In this document: one piece after another, positions 13,954 through 21,595 of the stretch
Layout of the letters: each line of letters begins with the position of its first letter
Position numbering within the stretch: the stretch's first letter is position 1
Assembly (NCBI GenBank): GCA_964346955.1
Contig: CAYFWT010000010.1
Span: 1 to 46,795, forward strand
DNA: 46,795 nucleotides
From: CAYFWT01 sp964346955
Lineage (GTDB): Bacteria > Patescibacteriota > Minisyncoccia > Portnoybacterales > UBA2143
Direction of reading: 5' to 3'
Translations under genes and position numbers: made by a program
The notes under the pieces: generated by a model
Seen by the model: only the letters and a program-made list of their open reading frames with translations
Told to the model about the DNA's origin: nothing
Database searches by the model: none

Positions 13954-14883
13954 TTAGATTTCGGCCACTAGCATATCCAAAGCAGTCTCTCCATCTATCC
14001 GACCAGACTTTAGAGATAATTCAATCTCCAGCAAACGCTGGTAGATTTTTTTTAATTGGTCTAAATTAAAATTCCTTAGCTGGGACCAACTCTTTTTAAC
14101 GACATAAGGATGGAGGCCACTACTCCTGGCTAAAGCATAAAAGGGCACCCCTTTTTCAACTAAATCCCTCAATTTAAGCAGACTGCGTACCTGATAAACA
14201 AACATGGAAAATAAATAAATCTCATTGGCGCCTTGAGTTAAATGCTCATGCAAAAGTTTTAAGGCGGTTTTTTTATCTCTGTTGGCTAAGGCATCAAGAG
14301 TCCTAAAAATATTAACGTCCAGCTTGGCTCTAACCAATAAATCTATATCTTCTTCATTAATTAGTTTATCAGCTTTATAACTTAATAACTTATTCACTTC
14401 ATTATTCATTTGCCACAAATCATCGCCTACATAAACAGCCAATTTTTTAACTGCCTCCGGACTAATCTTTCCTTTGTTTTTAGCCACCTCTTTTTTTACC
14501 CAATTAACTAAATTAGCTCCTTCTAAGGGACTAAACTCTTCCAACATATTTACTTGCCTCTTCAATCTAGTCACTACCAATTTACCCTCTTGATGAATCA
14601 CTATAATTACCTCTTGATTATCCTTTAGTTTGTTTCTTTGAGCATAGGAGAAAAAGTTCTCTCGAAAATTTCTATTTTTAAAAACATCTTCCAGAATAAT
14701 TAGCTTTTTTTCATCAAACATAGAAATTGCCTCAATTTTTTCCTTAACTTTATCAAAATCCAAACTCTCTTTAAACCAAACTAAATTTAGACCACTCTGA
14801 TGTTTGAGTTGGTATTCTTTGACAATAGTATTTAATTTCTGGCGGGAACGAAAGGTATCTTCGCCGTATAAAAGAATGAGCAT
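13954..14883 (-). CDS. holA: DNA polymerase III, delta subunit
   Basis: HolA opens the sliding clamp as part of the clamp loader. From ATG 14883 the product is 309 residues and starts MLILLYGEDTFRSRQKLNTI, the canonical beginning of the delta-subunit fold. LVNWVKKEVAKNKGKISPEA lies near 130-150 and the helical collar domain (FRTLDALANRDKKTALKLL) near 195. Delta has no Walker A motif, as expected. The frame stays open for 59 more codons upstream, but those cross a 167-bp inverted-repeat element and do not resemble HolA. The 5' leader is formed by that element. Confidence 0.9.
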   Translation of the reverse strand: MLILLYGEDTFRSRQKLNTIVKEYQLKHQSGLNLVWFKESLDFDKVKEKIEAISMFDEKKLIILEDVFKNRNFRENFFSYAQRNKLKDNQEVIIVIHQEGKLVVTRLKRQVNMLEEFSPLEGANLVNWVKKEVAKNKGKISPEAVKKLAVYVGDDLWQMNNEVNKLLSYKADKLINEEDIDLLVRAKLDVNIFRTLDALANRDKKTALKLLHEHLTQGANEIYLFSMFVYQVRSLLKLRDLVEKGVPFYALARSSGLHPYVVKKSWSQLRNFNLDQLKKIYQRLLEIELSLKSGRIDGETALDMLVAEI

Positions 14884-14897
14884 ATTGTCAATATTCA

Positions 14898-15064
14898 GAC
14901 CTTGCCCTAACCATTTCGAGAAGCTTAGATGACAAAAGATAACAGCGGGGTTGAAATGATGACAAAGGAACTCTTTTGTCATTTCAGAGCAGCGGCTTAA
15001 ATAATAAGTAGAATACCACAAACCCACGGCCGCTGCGTCTTCGAGAAATGGTTGGGGCAAGGTC
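14898..15064. repeat. 167-bp inverted-repeat element upstream of holA
   Basis: Terminal arms of 26 nt (14898-14923 and 15039-15064) are inverted repeats with about three mismatches, beginning GACCTTGCCC. Inside, GCCGCTGC (minus-strand sense) pairs with GCAGCGGC, and a TGAAATGA...TGTCATTTCA inverted repeat forms another stem, so the element folds as a multi-branched cruciform or RNA. It fills the space between the DUF3048 gene and holA, ending 14 bp before the holA start. It could be a MITE-like non-autonomous element or a structured leader; no target-site duplication is evident. Confidence 0.7.
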
Positions 15065-15082
15065 TTTTGCTAGAATCTCTTT

Positions 15083-16135
15083 TTACTGCCAGCTAATTTC
15101 TTGATCTAGTTCAACTATCTCTATCCAGATTTGGCCAGGGACAAAAGAGATTTCCTGGTCATTTTTATCTAGAAAATAGAGTTTGCTAGCTGGATTGTTT
15201 TTGCTTTTATACCAAGTGCAAGGAATCACTTGGCCATCTTGATAAACTTGGCAGTCGCCTCTTCCTTCAATATCCAAATCATTGTAATAGGGTCCTTCAA
15301 TCTGACGGGAAGCAGCTCGCATGACCACAATACTTTTAGCTTTAACTTGCTGATTATTGTTTTTGTCTATCTCGGGCTTATTAGCTCGCCAGCGCCGATA
15401 AGAATTAGTTTCTGAGTTATATTGATATTCTACATTATATGGGTAGGCGTAGCCAATTTTTAAAGTCTTTTTTTGACTCCTGGCTTTTGGTAGGCTGGGG
15501 ATGATTTGGTCCTTCTGTCTTTGAAATGGGTATCCCTCAAACTTATTCTCCAATCGATAACCCAATTTTTTAGCACTATTGATTAATCGCTCCATTGAAG
15601 TAAAACCATTGTGGGGTTGAGGGATTTCTTTCTTTTGATAAAAAGCATTGTAAGGATTCTTTAGGGCATCGATATTGTCCATAATTCCTTGATTGAGCTC
15701 ATCTAAAGCAAAATGGGAACCGCCCCAATGAGCTAAGATAGCATCCAAACCCATAGCTAAAGGAATAAAATCATGGCGGGCACTACGTAAAGAACCAATT
15801 TCTTCTGGTAAACCACAAACATAAACCGCCATCATTCGAGTAATACTTCCCGTAATCACTGGCATCTCCAAAATTAAATCAGCTTGGGAAATGCCTGAAA
15901 GAGGGCGGGCCACCGGGTCCTCGGCTAGGACCACGGCCAGAGGCCGCCGCTGGTAATTCTGGCAAGCCAGACCACTTAATGGACTACTGTTTGACTCCTT
16001 TATTTGATTAGCCAATTCAGCTAATTGGGTCTTAACTTCGATGGTCCGAGAAATCTTTTGCCAAACAAAAATCAGCCCTAAGGCCAAAATAAATAAAATA
16101 AAAATTCCAACAAATTTGCGCTTTTTACTCAACAT
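15083..16135 (-). CDS. DUF3048 domain-containing membrane-anchored protein (YerB-like)
   Basis: A 350-residue protein with a short basic N-terminus, one membrane segment at about 8-26 and a DUF3048 extracytoplasmic domain. Recognisable family stretches are RRPLAVVLAEDPVARPLSGI (about 63-82), DLILEMPVITGSITRMMAVY (about 86) and EIGSLRSARHDFIPLA (about 111-127). Near the C-terminus is the paired DUF3048_C motif, including SIVVMRAASRQIEGPYYNDL. B. subtilis YerB is a lipoprotein of this family with no settled biochemical role. A Shine-Dalgarno-like TAGGAGA precedes the ATG. The gene is 48 bp downstream of the response regulator gene on the same strand. Confidence 0.88.
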   Translation of the reverse strand: MLSKKRKFVGIFILFILALGLIFVWQKISRTIEVKTQLAELANQIKESNSSPLSGLACQNYQRRPLAVVLAEDPVARPLSGISQADLILEMPVITGSITRMMAVYVCGLPEEIGSLRSARHDFIPLAMGLDAILAHWGGSHFALDELNQGIMDNIDALKNPYNAFYQKKEIPQPHNGFTSMERLINSAKKLGYRLENKFEGYPFQRQKDQIIPSLPKARSQKKTLKIGYAYPYNVEYQYNSETNSYRRWRANKPEIDKNNNQQVKAKSIVVMRAASRQIEGPYYNDLDIEGRGDCQVYQDGQVIPCTWYKSKNNPASKLYFLDKNDQEISFVPGQIWIEIVELDQEISWQ

Positions 16136-16183
16136 TCTAATCTCCTAAAAGAATTACTTCTCTCTGGGAATCTAAGGTTATTT

Positions 16184-16579
16184 TTACTTCAAAATTCCTT
16201 TAATCTTTTCGATAATTTCTTCGGGAGTAAAATGAGCTTTAATTAGATAATCATTGGCTCCCAATCCAAGACACTTCTCTACCTCGTCCTGTTGGCCTAA
16301 ATTACTCAAAATAATCACCGGGATTTTATTAGTCTTAGCATTTTCCTTAAGCTGTTTTAAAACCTCGAAACCATCCAGGTTAGGTAAAATCAAATCTAAT
16401 AAAATCAGCTGGGGTAATTCTTGCTTAATTTTTTTTAGAGCCTCCTGACCATCAACTGCCACCGAGGTCCTAAATTCTTCTGTCTCTAATTTATGAACCA
16501 AAAGATCTCGCAGAAATTTATCATCCTCAACAATAAGAATTGCTGCTTTTTCTTTTTTGTTTTCTAAGTTATTAGTCAT
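16184..16579 (-). CDS. Stand-alone response regulator receiver domain (CheY-like)
   Basis: A 131-residue single REC domain. The acidic pocket is D19/D20, the phosphoacceptor is D62 (ILLDLILPNLDG), S92 replaces the usual conserved threonine/serine position, and the conserved lysine is K114 (YLIKAHF). There is no output domain, so it must act by protein-protein contact. No histidine kinase gene is in the window. In type IV pilus-bearing bacteria such domains often steer motility, which would fit the nearby pilus ATPase, but that is inference. Confidence 0.9.
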   Translation of the reverse strand: MTNNLENKKEKAAILIVEDDKFLRDLLVHKLETEEFRTSVAVDGQEALKKIKQELPQLILLDLILPNLDGFEVLKQLKENAKTNKIPVIILSNLGQQDEVEKCLGLGANDYLIKAHFTPEEIIEKIKGILK

Positions 16580-16718
16580 AAGCTAATTTATTCCCTAGGC
16601 TATTTTATCCTAAGCTTGCCAAAGGACTTAACCTCCAACAAGCCGACAATAATTAACCCGGGCTTCTTAGTTTATGGCTTCTTTAATTATCTTATCATAC
16701 TTAATAGAAATTGTCACT

Positions 16719-17612
16719 TTATTTTCCAGTTGGCAAATCAGCTAAGCGCTTAACTAAACTACTAAATTCTAACCTTTTTAACAATTTAGTTACCTTGTCT
16801 CGATTAAATTTCCCCCAGCTACATTCTGCTAAATTGAAATCTATCGGGACATCTCTTCTAATGGTAGCCAAATAGCAACTAAATTCAGCCTGGTCTTTGT
16901 ATTCTAATAACTTAGCTTTTAGTTTAGGATTGAGGTCGCTCCCTTCTAGACTCTGATAAAGTTTCTCTAAACTGCCAAATTTCTTAATTAACTCAATAGC
17001 TGTTTTCTCTCCAATGCCAGGCACGCCTAAAATATTATCAGAGGGATCGCCTTTTAGTCCTTTAAGGGCGGCAATTTGCTTTGGCCTTATACCGTAACGC
17101 TTTTTAACTGCTGATTGGTCATAAATAACAGCATCTTTAATACCTTTTTGGGGAGTATAAACTTCAGTATTTTCATCAATTAACTGAAGAGTGTCTAAAT
17201 CACCAGTAACAATAATAGTCTTAACCTTAGTTTTTCTGTCTTTAGCCGAAACTTTTGAGACGATGGTGCCAATCAGATCGTCTGCTTCAAAACCTTCCTT
17301 TTCGTAAATAGGGAGAGCTAACACTCTAACCAGTTCTTTGACTAAAGGAATTTGGTCATATAATTCTTGGGGTGGTTTGACTCGCTTAGCCTTATACTCT
17401 TTATACTCGATATCGCGGAAAGTTGGTCCAGCTAAATCAAAGGCAACTGCTAGATAATCTGGAGTTAACTCTTTAAGGACTCTGAAAAGAATGCTGGCAA
17501 ATCCATAAACTGCGTTAACCAACTCACCTTTTTTAGTTCTAAGTGGTGGTAGGGCATGAAAAGCTCGATGAACTAAAGCATTGCCATCAATAAGAACTAG
17601 TTTGTCCTTCAT
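16719..17612 (-). CDS. Stand-alone 5'-3' exonuclease (PolA N-domain/FEN-type)
   Basis: A 297-residue flap-endonuclease-like protein equivalent to the 5' nuclease domain of DNA polymerase I, without the polymerase. Motifs: VLIDGNALVHRAFHAL at the N-terminus with a metal-binding aspartate, the arch region FRDIEYKEYKAKR, the acidic cluster FEADDLIGT (about 115), TGDLDTLQL (about 140) and the helix-hairpin-helix ALKGLKGDPSDNILGVPGIG (about 182-201). It should remove RNA primers or flaps during lagging-strand maturation. It follows tsaE by 8 bp, so the two are co-transcribed. Confidence 0.9.
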   Translation of the reverse strand: MKDKLVLIDGNALVHRAFHALPPLRTKKGELVNAVYGFASILFRVLKELTPDYLAVAFDLAGPTFRDIEYKEYKAKRVKPPQELYDQIPLVKELVRVLALPIYEKEGFEADDLIGTIVSKVSAKDRKTKVKTIIVTGDLDTLQLIDENTEVYTPQKGIKDAVIYDQSAVKKRYGIRPKQIAALKGLKGDPSDNILGVPGIGEKTAIELIKKFGSLEKLYQSLEGSDLNPKLKAKLLEYKDQAEFSCYLATIRRDVPIDFNLAECSWGKFNRDKVTKLLKRLEFSSLVKRLADLPTGK

Positions 17613-17620
17613 AAAATTAT

Positions 17621-18103
17621 TTAACCCCTAATTGTTATCTCTCTTTGGTCTTGGCTAAGATGTTTAAAATTAATCCATAAAATATTTTTTGGAGGTAGAA
17701 TTTTTTTAACCCGCTCCGCCCATTCAACGACGATGATATTTTGAGAATTGTTAAGAATTTCCTTAAAGTCTAAATCAATTAACTCTTGGGGCTGATTAAT
17801 GCGATAACAATCAATGTGATAAAAATATCTGATACCCGATGGCTGATGAGGGATATCGAATTTTTTAAAAATTATAAAGGTAGGGCTAGTAATTGCTTCC
17901 TTAATCCCCAACCCCTTAGCTAGTCCTTGAATAAAAGTGGTCTTGCCACTGCCTAACTCTCCTTCTAAGCCAATAATCAACGCCTTTTTAGTTTTTTCCG
18001 CCGGTTGGTGGATTATCTTTATTATTTCCTGAGCTAAAATCCTCCCTACCCTTTGCGTCTCTTTAGCGCTTTTAGTAATAATAGCCAATGTTTCAAATTT
18101 CAT
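17621..18103 (-). CDS. tsaE: tRNA threonylcarbamoyladenosine biosynthesis ATPase TsaE
   Basis: TsaE is the P-loop ATPase that resets the TsaBD complex during t6A37 modification of ANN-decoding tRNAs. The Walker A motif is GELGSGKTTF (about 48-57), then TSPTFII (about 73-79) and HIDCYRI (about 97-103), all diagnostic. At 160 residues it is full length. The 5' neighbour is the divergent tandem PilB gene, and the 3' neighbour is the 5'-3' exonuclease, with which it forms a two-gene unit. Confidence 0.93.
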   Translation of the reverse strand: MKFETLAIITKSAKETQRVGRILAQEIIKIIHQPAEKTKKALIIGLEGELGSGKTTFIQGLAKGLGIKEAITSPTFIIFKKFDIPHQPSGIRYFYHIDCYRINQPQELIDLDFKEILNNSQNIIVVEWAERVKKILPPKNILWINFKHLSQDQREITIRG

Positions 18104-18171
18104 GTTCCATCTTCTATGTCCTTCAGTATACTATGTTTAAGCCGGGCCTACAATGAATTGTCGTACTGGAT

Positions 18172-18200
18172 TTGACCTAGAAGCAAAAATAAGCTACACT
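18172..18200 (+). promoter_or_regulatory. Promoter of the tandem pilB gene
   Basis: TTGACC (18172-18177), a 17-nt spacer and TACACT (18195-18200). The predicted leader of about 60 nt contains a hairpin with GGGG (18222-18225) and CCCC (18251-18254) closing an AAGA-ATTCC/GGAA-ATCTT stem. This distinguishes it from the leaderless promoters nearby. Confidence 0.6.
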
Positions 18201-18268
18201 CAAGAGAGACTTTAGCCCGTTGGGGAGTAAGAATTCCAAAGGAAATCTTGCCCCTTAAGCTAAAATAA

Positions 18269-21262
18269 ATGGCTTTAACTAATTCTCGAACAATTGCCCT
18301 TAAAGAGAAGATATTTAAACTCCAACGCCAAGAAGAAGAAAAGAGAACTGAGGAATTAGCCGAAAAGCTTAAACTGCCCTATGTCAATCTTGCCTTGCTA
18401 CCGATTGATCTTAATGATTTAATTACTTTGCCCAGAGAAAAAGCAGTCAAAGGGAATCTCTTAGTCATCAAAAGAACTGGCCCAGTTCTCCATTTAGCTG
18501 TAAAAAACTCTCATAACCCCCAAACTAAGAAAGTCCTCAAAGAACTTCAAGAGCAAGGTTTTGAATGCCGATTGTTTATTGTTTCTCTGAGTAGCTTAAA
18601 AAAGGGCTGGGAGCGTTACAAGTTTGCTGCCCCTAAGGTTACTCCACTCAGGGGCGTTTTTATTATTCAAAATAAAGAATTAGAGGAATTTAAAAAATCT
18701 CTACAAACTATTCAAGAATTAAAAAAAGCCATTGGTGGTTTATCAACTACTCGCCTTTTGACTATTGTGGTGGCGGGAGCCATTGAAATGGAGGCATCTG
18801 ATATTCATCTTGAGCCTGGGGCAGAGAGGATTAGATTGCGTTACCGGGTTGATGGCCTACTCCAAGATGTTACTGATTTTCCCCAGAAAGCCTACCATTT
18901 TCTTCTTTCTAGAATCAAAACCCTATCAGATATGCTCCTTAATGTGCAAGATGTTACCCAAGATGGTCGCTTCTCAGTCAAGATTCTAGAGGGAGAAAAA
19001 ACTATCAAATCTGTTGATATGAGGGTTTCTGTTTTACCCAGTGGTTATGGAGAAAGTGTGGTCATGCGTCTCTTGGGCTTAGGGGCGACCCAATTGAACC
19101 TGCCTGATTTAGGCATCAGGCCAGAACTATTTGAAATCATCAAGGGCCAAATTACTCGGCCCAATGGCATGATTTTAACTACTGGACCAACTGGCTCAGG
19201 CAAAACGACCAGTCTTTATGCCTGTCTAAACTATATTAATGAACCAGGCAGCAAAATTATTACAGTGGAAGATCCGATTGAATATAGACTCAAAGGAATT
19301 ACCCAAACTCAAATCAGCAAACGTAAGGGGCAAACTTTCGGTCAGGCGCTCAAGGCAGTAGTCCGTCAAGACCCTGATGCCTTGATGGTCGGCGAGATTA
19401 GAGATAACGAAAGTGCGGCTATTGCTATTGAATTTGCCTTAACTGGTCACGTAGTTTTCTCTACTCTCCATACCAACGATGCAGCCGGGGCCATCCCTCG
19501 CTTGACTGATATGGGGGTTAAGTCATCTTTTATCCCTACAGCAGTTAACTTGGTCATTGCTCAAAGATTAGTCAGAAGACTCTGCCCTCATTGTAAAAAA
19601 CCCTATCAACCTTCCACCGAGCTAATTGCCAATACGAAAAAGGTTTTTTCTCTAATTTCACCAAAATCAGGTATTGATATTCCCAAAAAAATATCTACTT
19701 TTTATAAACCCGGAGGCTGTACCAAATGCCATGGTCTAGGCTATCAAGGTAGAATTGGTGTTTTTGAATTTTTTACTATTACTGAGGCTATTGAAAAATT
19801 AGTTCTTGAAGAAGCTACCTCCTATGACCTTCGCACTAAAGCAATGGAAGAAGGTATGGTCACTCTTATGCAAGACACCATGCTTAGAGTGGCTGAAGGA
19901 GTAACCACCATGGATGAAGTCCAAAGAGTAATTGGTTCTCCTCAATATATTGAACAGATCTATGGCAAGGCAATTATGTCGATGCTGACCCGAGCTTTAG
20001 TCATAGGCAAAGAGACTTTAGAATGGGCCAAGTCTTTAGCCATTGGTGACAAAAGAATCCAGGAAAAGCTTAATCAAATTAAAATGACGGAATTAGTTGA
20101 ATGGCTGACAGCAGTTGCCCTGCAAATGAAATCCTCTGATATCCATCTAGAAGCAGAAGAAAATATTTTTAAGGCCAGATTAAGAATAGAGGGGGCTCTC
20201 GAGGAAGTAGCTCAAATTCCCAAAGAATTGTTCTTGCCCGTAGTGGCTAAGATAAAAGAATTAGCTGGCATGAAACTTGAAATCCATAAAAAAGCTCAAG
20301 ACGGCCGATTCAAAGTGGACTGTGTTGACGGACAATCATATGATACCCGAGTCTCAGTTATCCCTAGCGGCTATGGTGAATCAGTTATTATTCGATTACT
20401 GAGACCAGATGTAGCTGTTCTAACCTTAGAAGATTTAGGCTTCCGGCCAGAATTACTTAAAGTTGTTCAAAAGGCTATCCAATCTCCTAATGGTATTATT
20501 TTTGTCACTGGGCCAACCAGTGCTGGTAAAACGACCACCCTCTATTCTATCCTCAGCAAGCTTAACCGACCGGAAGTAAAAATTTTTACCATTGAAGACC
20601 CTATTGAATATCGACTCAAAGGCATTATCCAAACCCAAGTTGACAAAGAAGAAGGCTATACCTTCCTTGAGGCCTTGAGAGCACTACTCCGTCAAAACCC
20701 CAATATTATCATGCTTGGTGAAATTAGAGACCAAGAAACAGCCAAAGCAGCTGTCCAGGCTTCTTTAACTGGACATTTGGTTTTAAGCACCCTCCATACC
20801 AACAGTGCCGTAGAAGCTATTCCAAGATTAGCTGGTCTTAATATCAGCGCTGGTGATGCTAGTTCTTCGCTGAGAGCAATCATTGGCCAAAGATTGGTCA
20901 GAAAACTTTGTCCAAAATGCAGAAAAACCTTTAAAATCCCTTCGGAAACTTTAGAAAAAATCAAAAAAGAGCTTAAGGAAATACCAGCTAATTATAAAAA
21001 AGAAATTAAAGAAATTAAATTATATCAGCCAGGTAAATGCGAAGAATGTAACCAAAGAGGGTTTAAAGGTCAAATGGGTATATTTGAAATCCTAATTCCT
21101 GACGAAGAAATAAAAAAGAACATTCTTTCTTCAACCGGTTTAGTTGAAATCACTAAACTAGCCAAAGAAAAAGGAATGCTGACCATGTATCAAGATGGTC
21201 TAATTAAGTCCCTAGAAGGGCTAGTCGCCTTAGAAGAAGTAGAAAGAGTCACTGGTGAATAA
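18269..21262 (+). CDS. Tandem (double) PilB/GspE-type secretion ATPase
   Basis: A 997-residue protein with two complete type II/IV secretion ATPase modules in one chain. An N-terminal MshEN-like segment (about 25-115) precedes module 1. Module 1 has SDIHLEP at 177-183, Walker A GPTGSGKT at 306-313, the Asp-box-like EDPIEYR, Walker B ALMVGEIRD at 371-379, the HTNDAAGAIPRL His box at 401-412, and zinc cysteine pairs C439/C442 and C484/C487. Module 2 repeats them: SDIHLEA at 623-629, GPTSAGKT at 748-755, IIMLGEIRD at 813-821, HTNSAVEAIPRL, and cysteine pairs CPKC and CEEC. Both look catalytically intact. PilB normally works as a hexamer of single-module chains, so this could form a trimer of double units. 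Confidence 0.92.
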   Translation: MALTNSRTIALKEKIFKLQRQEEEKRTEELAEKLKLPYVNLALLPIDLNDLITLPREKAVKGNLLVIKRTGPVLHLAVKNSHNPQTKKVLKELQEQGFECRLFIVSLSSLKKGWERYKFAAPKVTPLRGVFIIQNKELEEFKKSLQTIQELKKAIGGLSTTRLLTIVVAGAIEMEASDIHLEPGAERIRLRYRVDGLLQDVTDFPQKAYHFLLSRIKTLSDMLLNVQDVTQDGRFSVKILEGEKTIKSVDMRVSVLPSGYGESVVMRLLGLGATQLNLPDLGIRPELFEIIKGQITRPNGMILTTGPTGSGKTTSLYACLNYINEPGSKIITVEDPIEYRLKGITQTQISKRKGQTFGQALKAVVRQDPDALMVGEIRDNESAAIAIEFALTGHVVFSTLHTNDAAGAIPRLTDMGVKSSFIPTAVNLVIAQRLVRRLCPHCKKPYQPSTELIANTKKVFSLISPKSGIDIPKKISTFYKPGGCTKCHGLGYQGRIGVFEFFTITEAIEKLVLEEATSYDLRTKAMEEGMVTLMQDTMLRVAEGVTTMDEVQRVIGSPQYIEQIYGKAIMSMLTRALVIGKETLEWAKSLAIGDKRIQEKLNQIKMTELVEWLTAVALQMKSSDIHLEAEENIFKARLRIEGALEEVAQIPKELFLPVVAKIKELAGMKLEIHKKAQDGRFKVDCVDGQSYDTRVSVIPSGYGESVIIRLLRPDVAVLTLEDLGFRPELLKVVQKAIQSPNGIIFVTGPTSAGKTTTLYSILSKLNRPEVKIFTIEDPIEYRLKGIIQTQVDKEEGYTFLEALRALLRQNPNIIMLGEIRDQETAKAAVQASLTGHLVLSTLHTNSAVEAIPRLAGLNISAGDASSSLRAIIGQRLVRKLCPKCRKTFKIPSETLEKIKKELKEIPANYKKEIKEIKLYQPGKCEECNQRGFKGQMGIFEILIPDEEIKKNILSSTGLVEITKLAKEKGMLTMYQDGLIKSLEGLVALEEVERVTGE

Positions 21263-21280
21263 CCCAGGAGGTTATTTTAG
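21258..21280 (+). terminator. Possible terminator at the end of pilB
   Basis: AATAACC (21258-21264) and GGTTATT (21270-21276) form a perfect 7-bp stem with a 5-nt loop that includes the stop codon, followed by a short TTAG. The T-run is weak. Confidence 0.35.
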
Positions 21281-21290
21281 ATAAAATTTT

Positions 21291-21489
21291 AATATCGACT
21301 AGTCTGTAGGCAATGACTCTTTGCCTAAAACAGAGAGAAAAGGTTTCCCCGAGGAATACTTCAGTCGGAACCAAAATATCCAAAGCTAAGATAAAACCCC
21401 TATCGAACCCAAAATTAAAAAATCGGGCCCTTATTGCCTACAGATTAGTCAATATTAAAAGAGGCTAGCTGTTTTAGCTTATCCTCCCT
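21291..21489 (-). ncRNA. Candidate structured RNA divergent from ruvB
   Basis: The 333-bp pilB-ruvB gap has no ORF. A strong minus-strand promoter (21496-21524) points into a region closed by a 24-bp long-range stem: 21433-21456 with 21291-21314, 22 Watson-Crick pairs plus one G-U in the plus-strand reading. Inside lie a GGTTCCGA...TCGGGGAAACC terminal stem-loop and a CTCT/AGAG small hairpin. The arm TAGGCAA can alternatively pair with TTGCCTA at 21321-21327, giving two exclusive folds. Size and a long closing stem with an internal bubble and a terminal hairpin recall 6S RNA, but no conserved 6S sequence could be confirmed. No terminator with a T-run is evident at the 3' end, so the end is approximate. 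Confidence 0.5.
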
Positions 21490-21495
21490 GTTAAG

Positions 21496-21524
21496 ATAAT
21501 AGCAAATTCTAATAAAAATGTCAA
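21496..21524 (-). promoter_or_regulatory. Near-consensus promoter for the minus-strand RNA upstream of ruvB
   Basis: On the minus strand: TTGACA (21524-21519), a 17-nt spacer, TATTAT (21501-21496). Predicted start is about 21489. No coding frame lies in this direction before the pilB 3' end. Confidence 0.7.
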
Positions 21525-21526
21525 GC

Positions 21527-21584
21527 CCGTTAGAAGTAATCCGCCTTAGGCGGATGCCCCGCCAGAGGCGGGGATTTCTAACGG
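21527..21584. repeat. Nested palindrome forming a three-way junction (GC-rich REP-like)
   Basis: Outer arms CCGTTAGAA (21527-21535) and TTCTAACGG (21576-21584) enclose two perfect hairpins, ATCCGCC-TTA-GGCGGAT (21539-21555) and CCCCGCC-AGA-GGCGGGG (21557-21573). The GC-rich element stands out in an AT-rich region. It ends 11 bp before the ruvB ATG. A related CCTGCC/GGCAGG palindrome is at 39012-39033. Confidence 0.9.
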
Positions 21585-21595
21585 ACTCAAGCCCA

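Noticed and set aside
14884..15060. 59-residue N-terminal extension of HolA
   Set aside because: It is encoded by the inverted-repeat element and unlike any HolA start; MLILLYGED is the family N-terminus.
21518..21595. N-terminal extension of RuvB (26 residues)
   Set aside because: The codons run through a GC-rich palindrome and match nothing in RuvB; the family start is at 21596.
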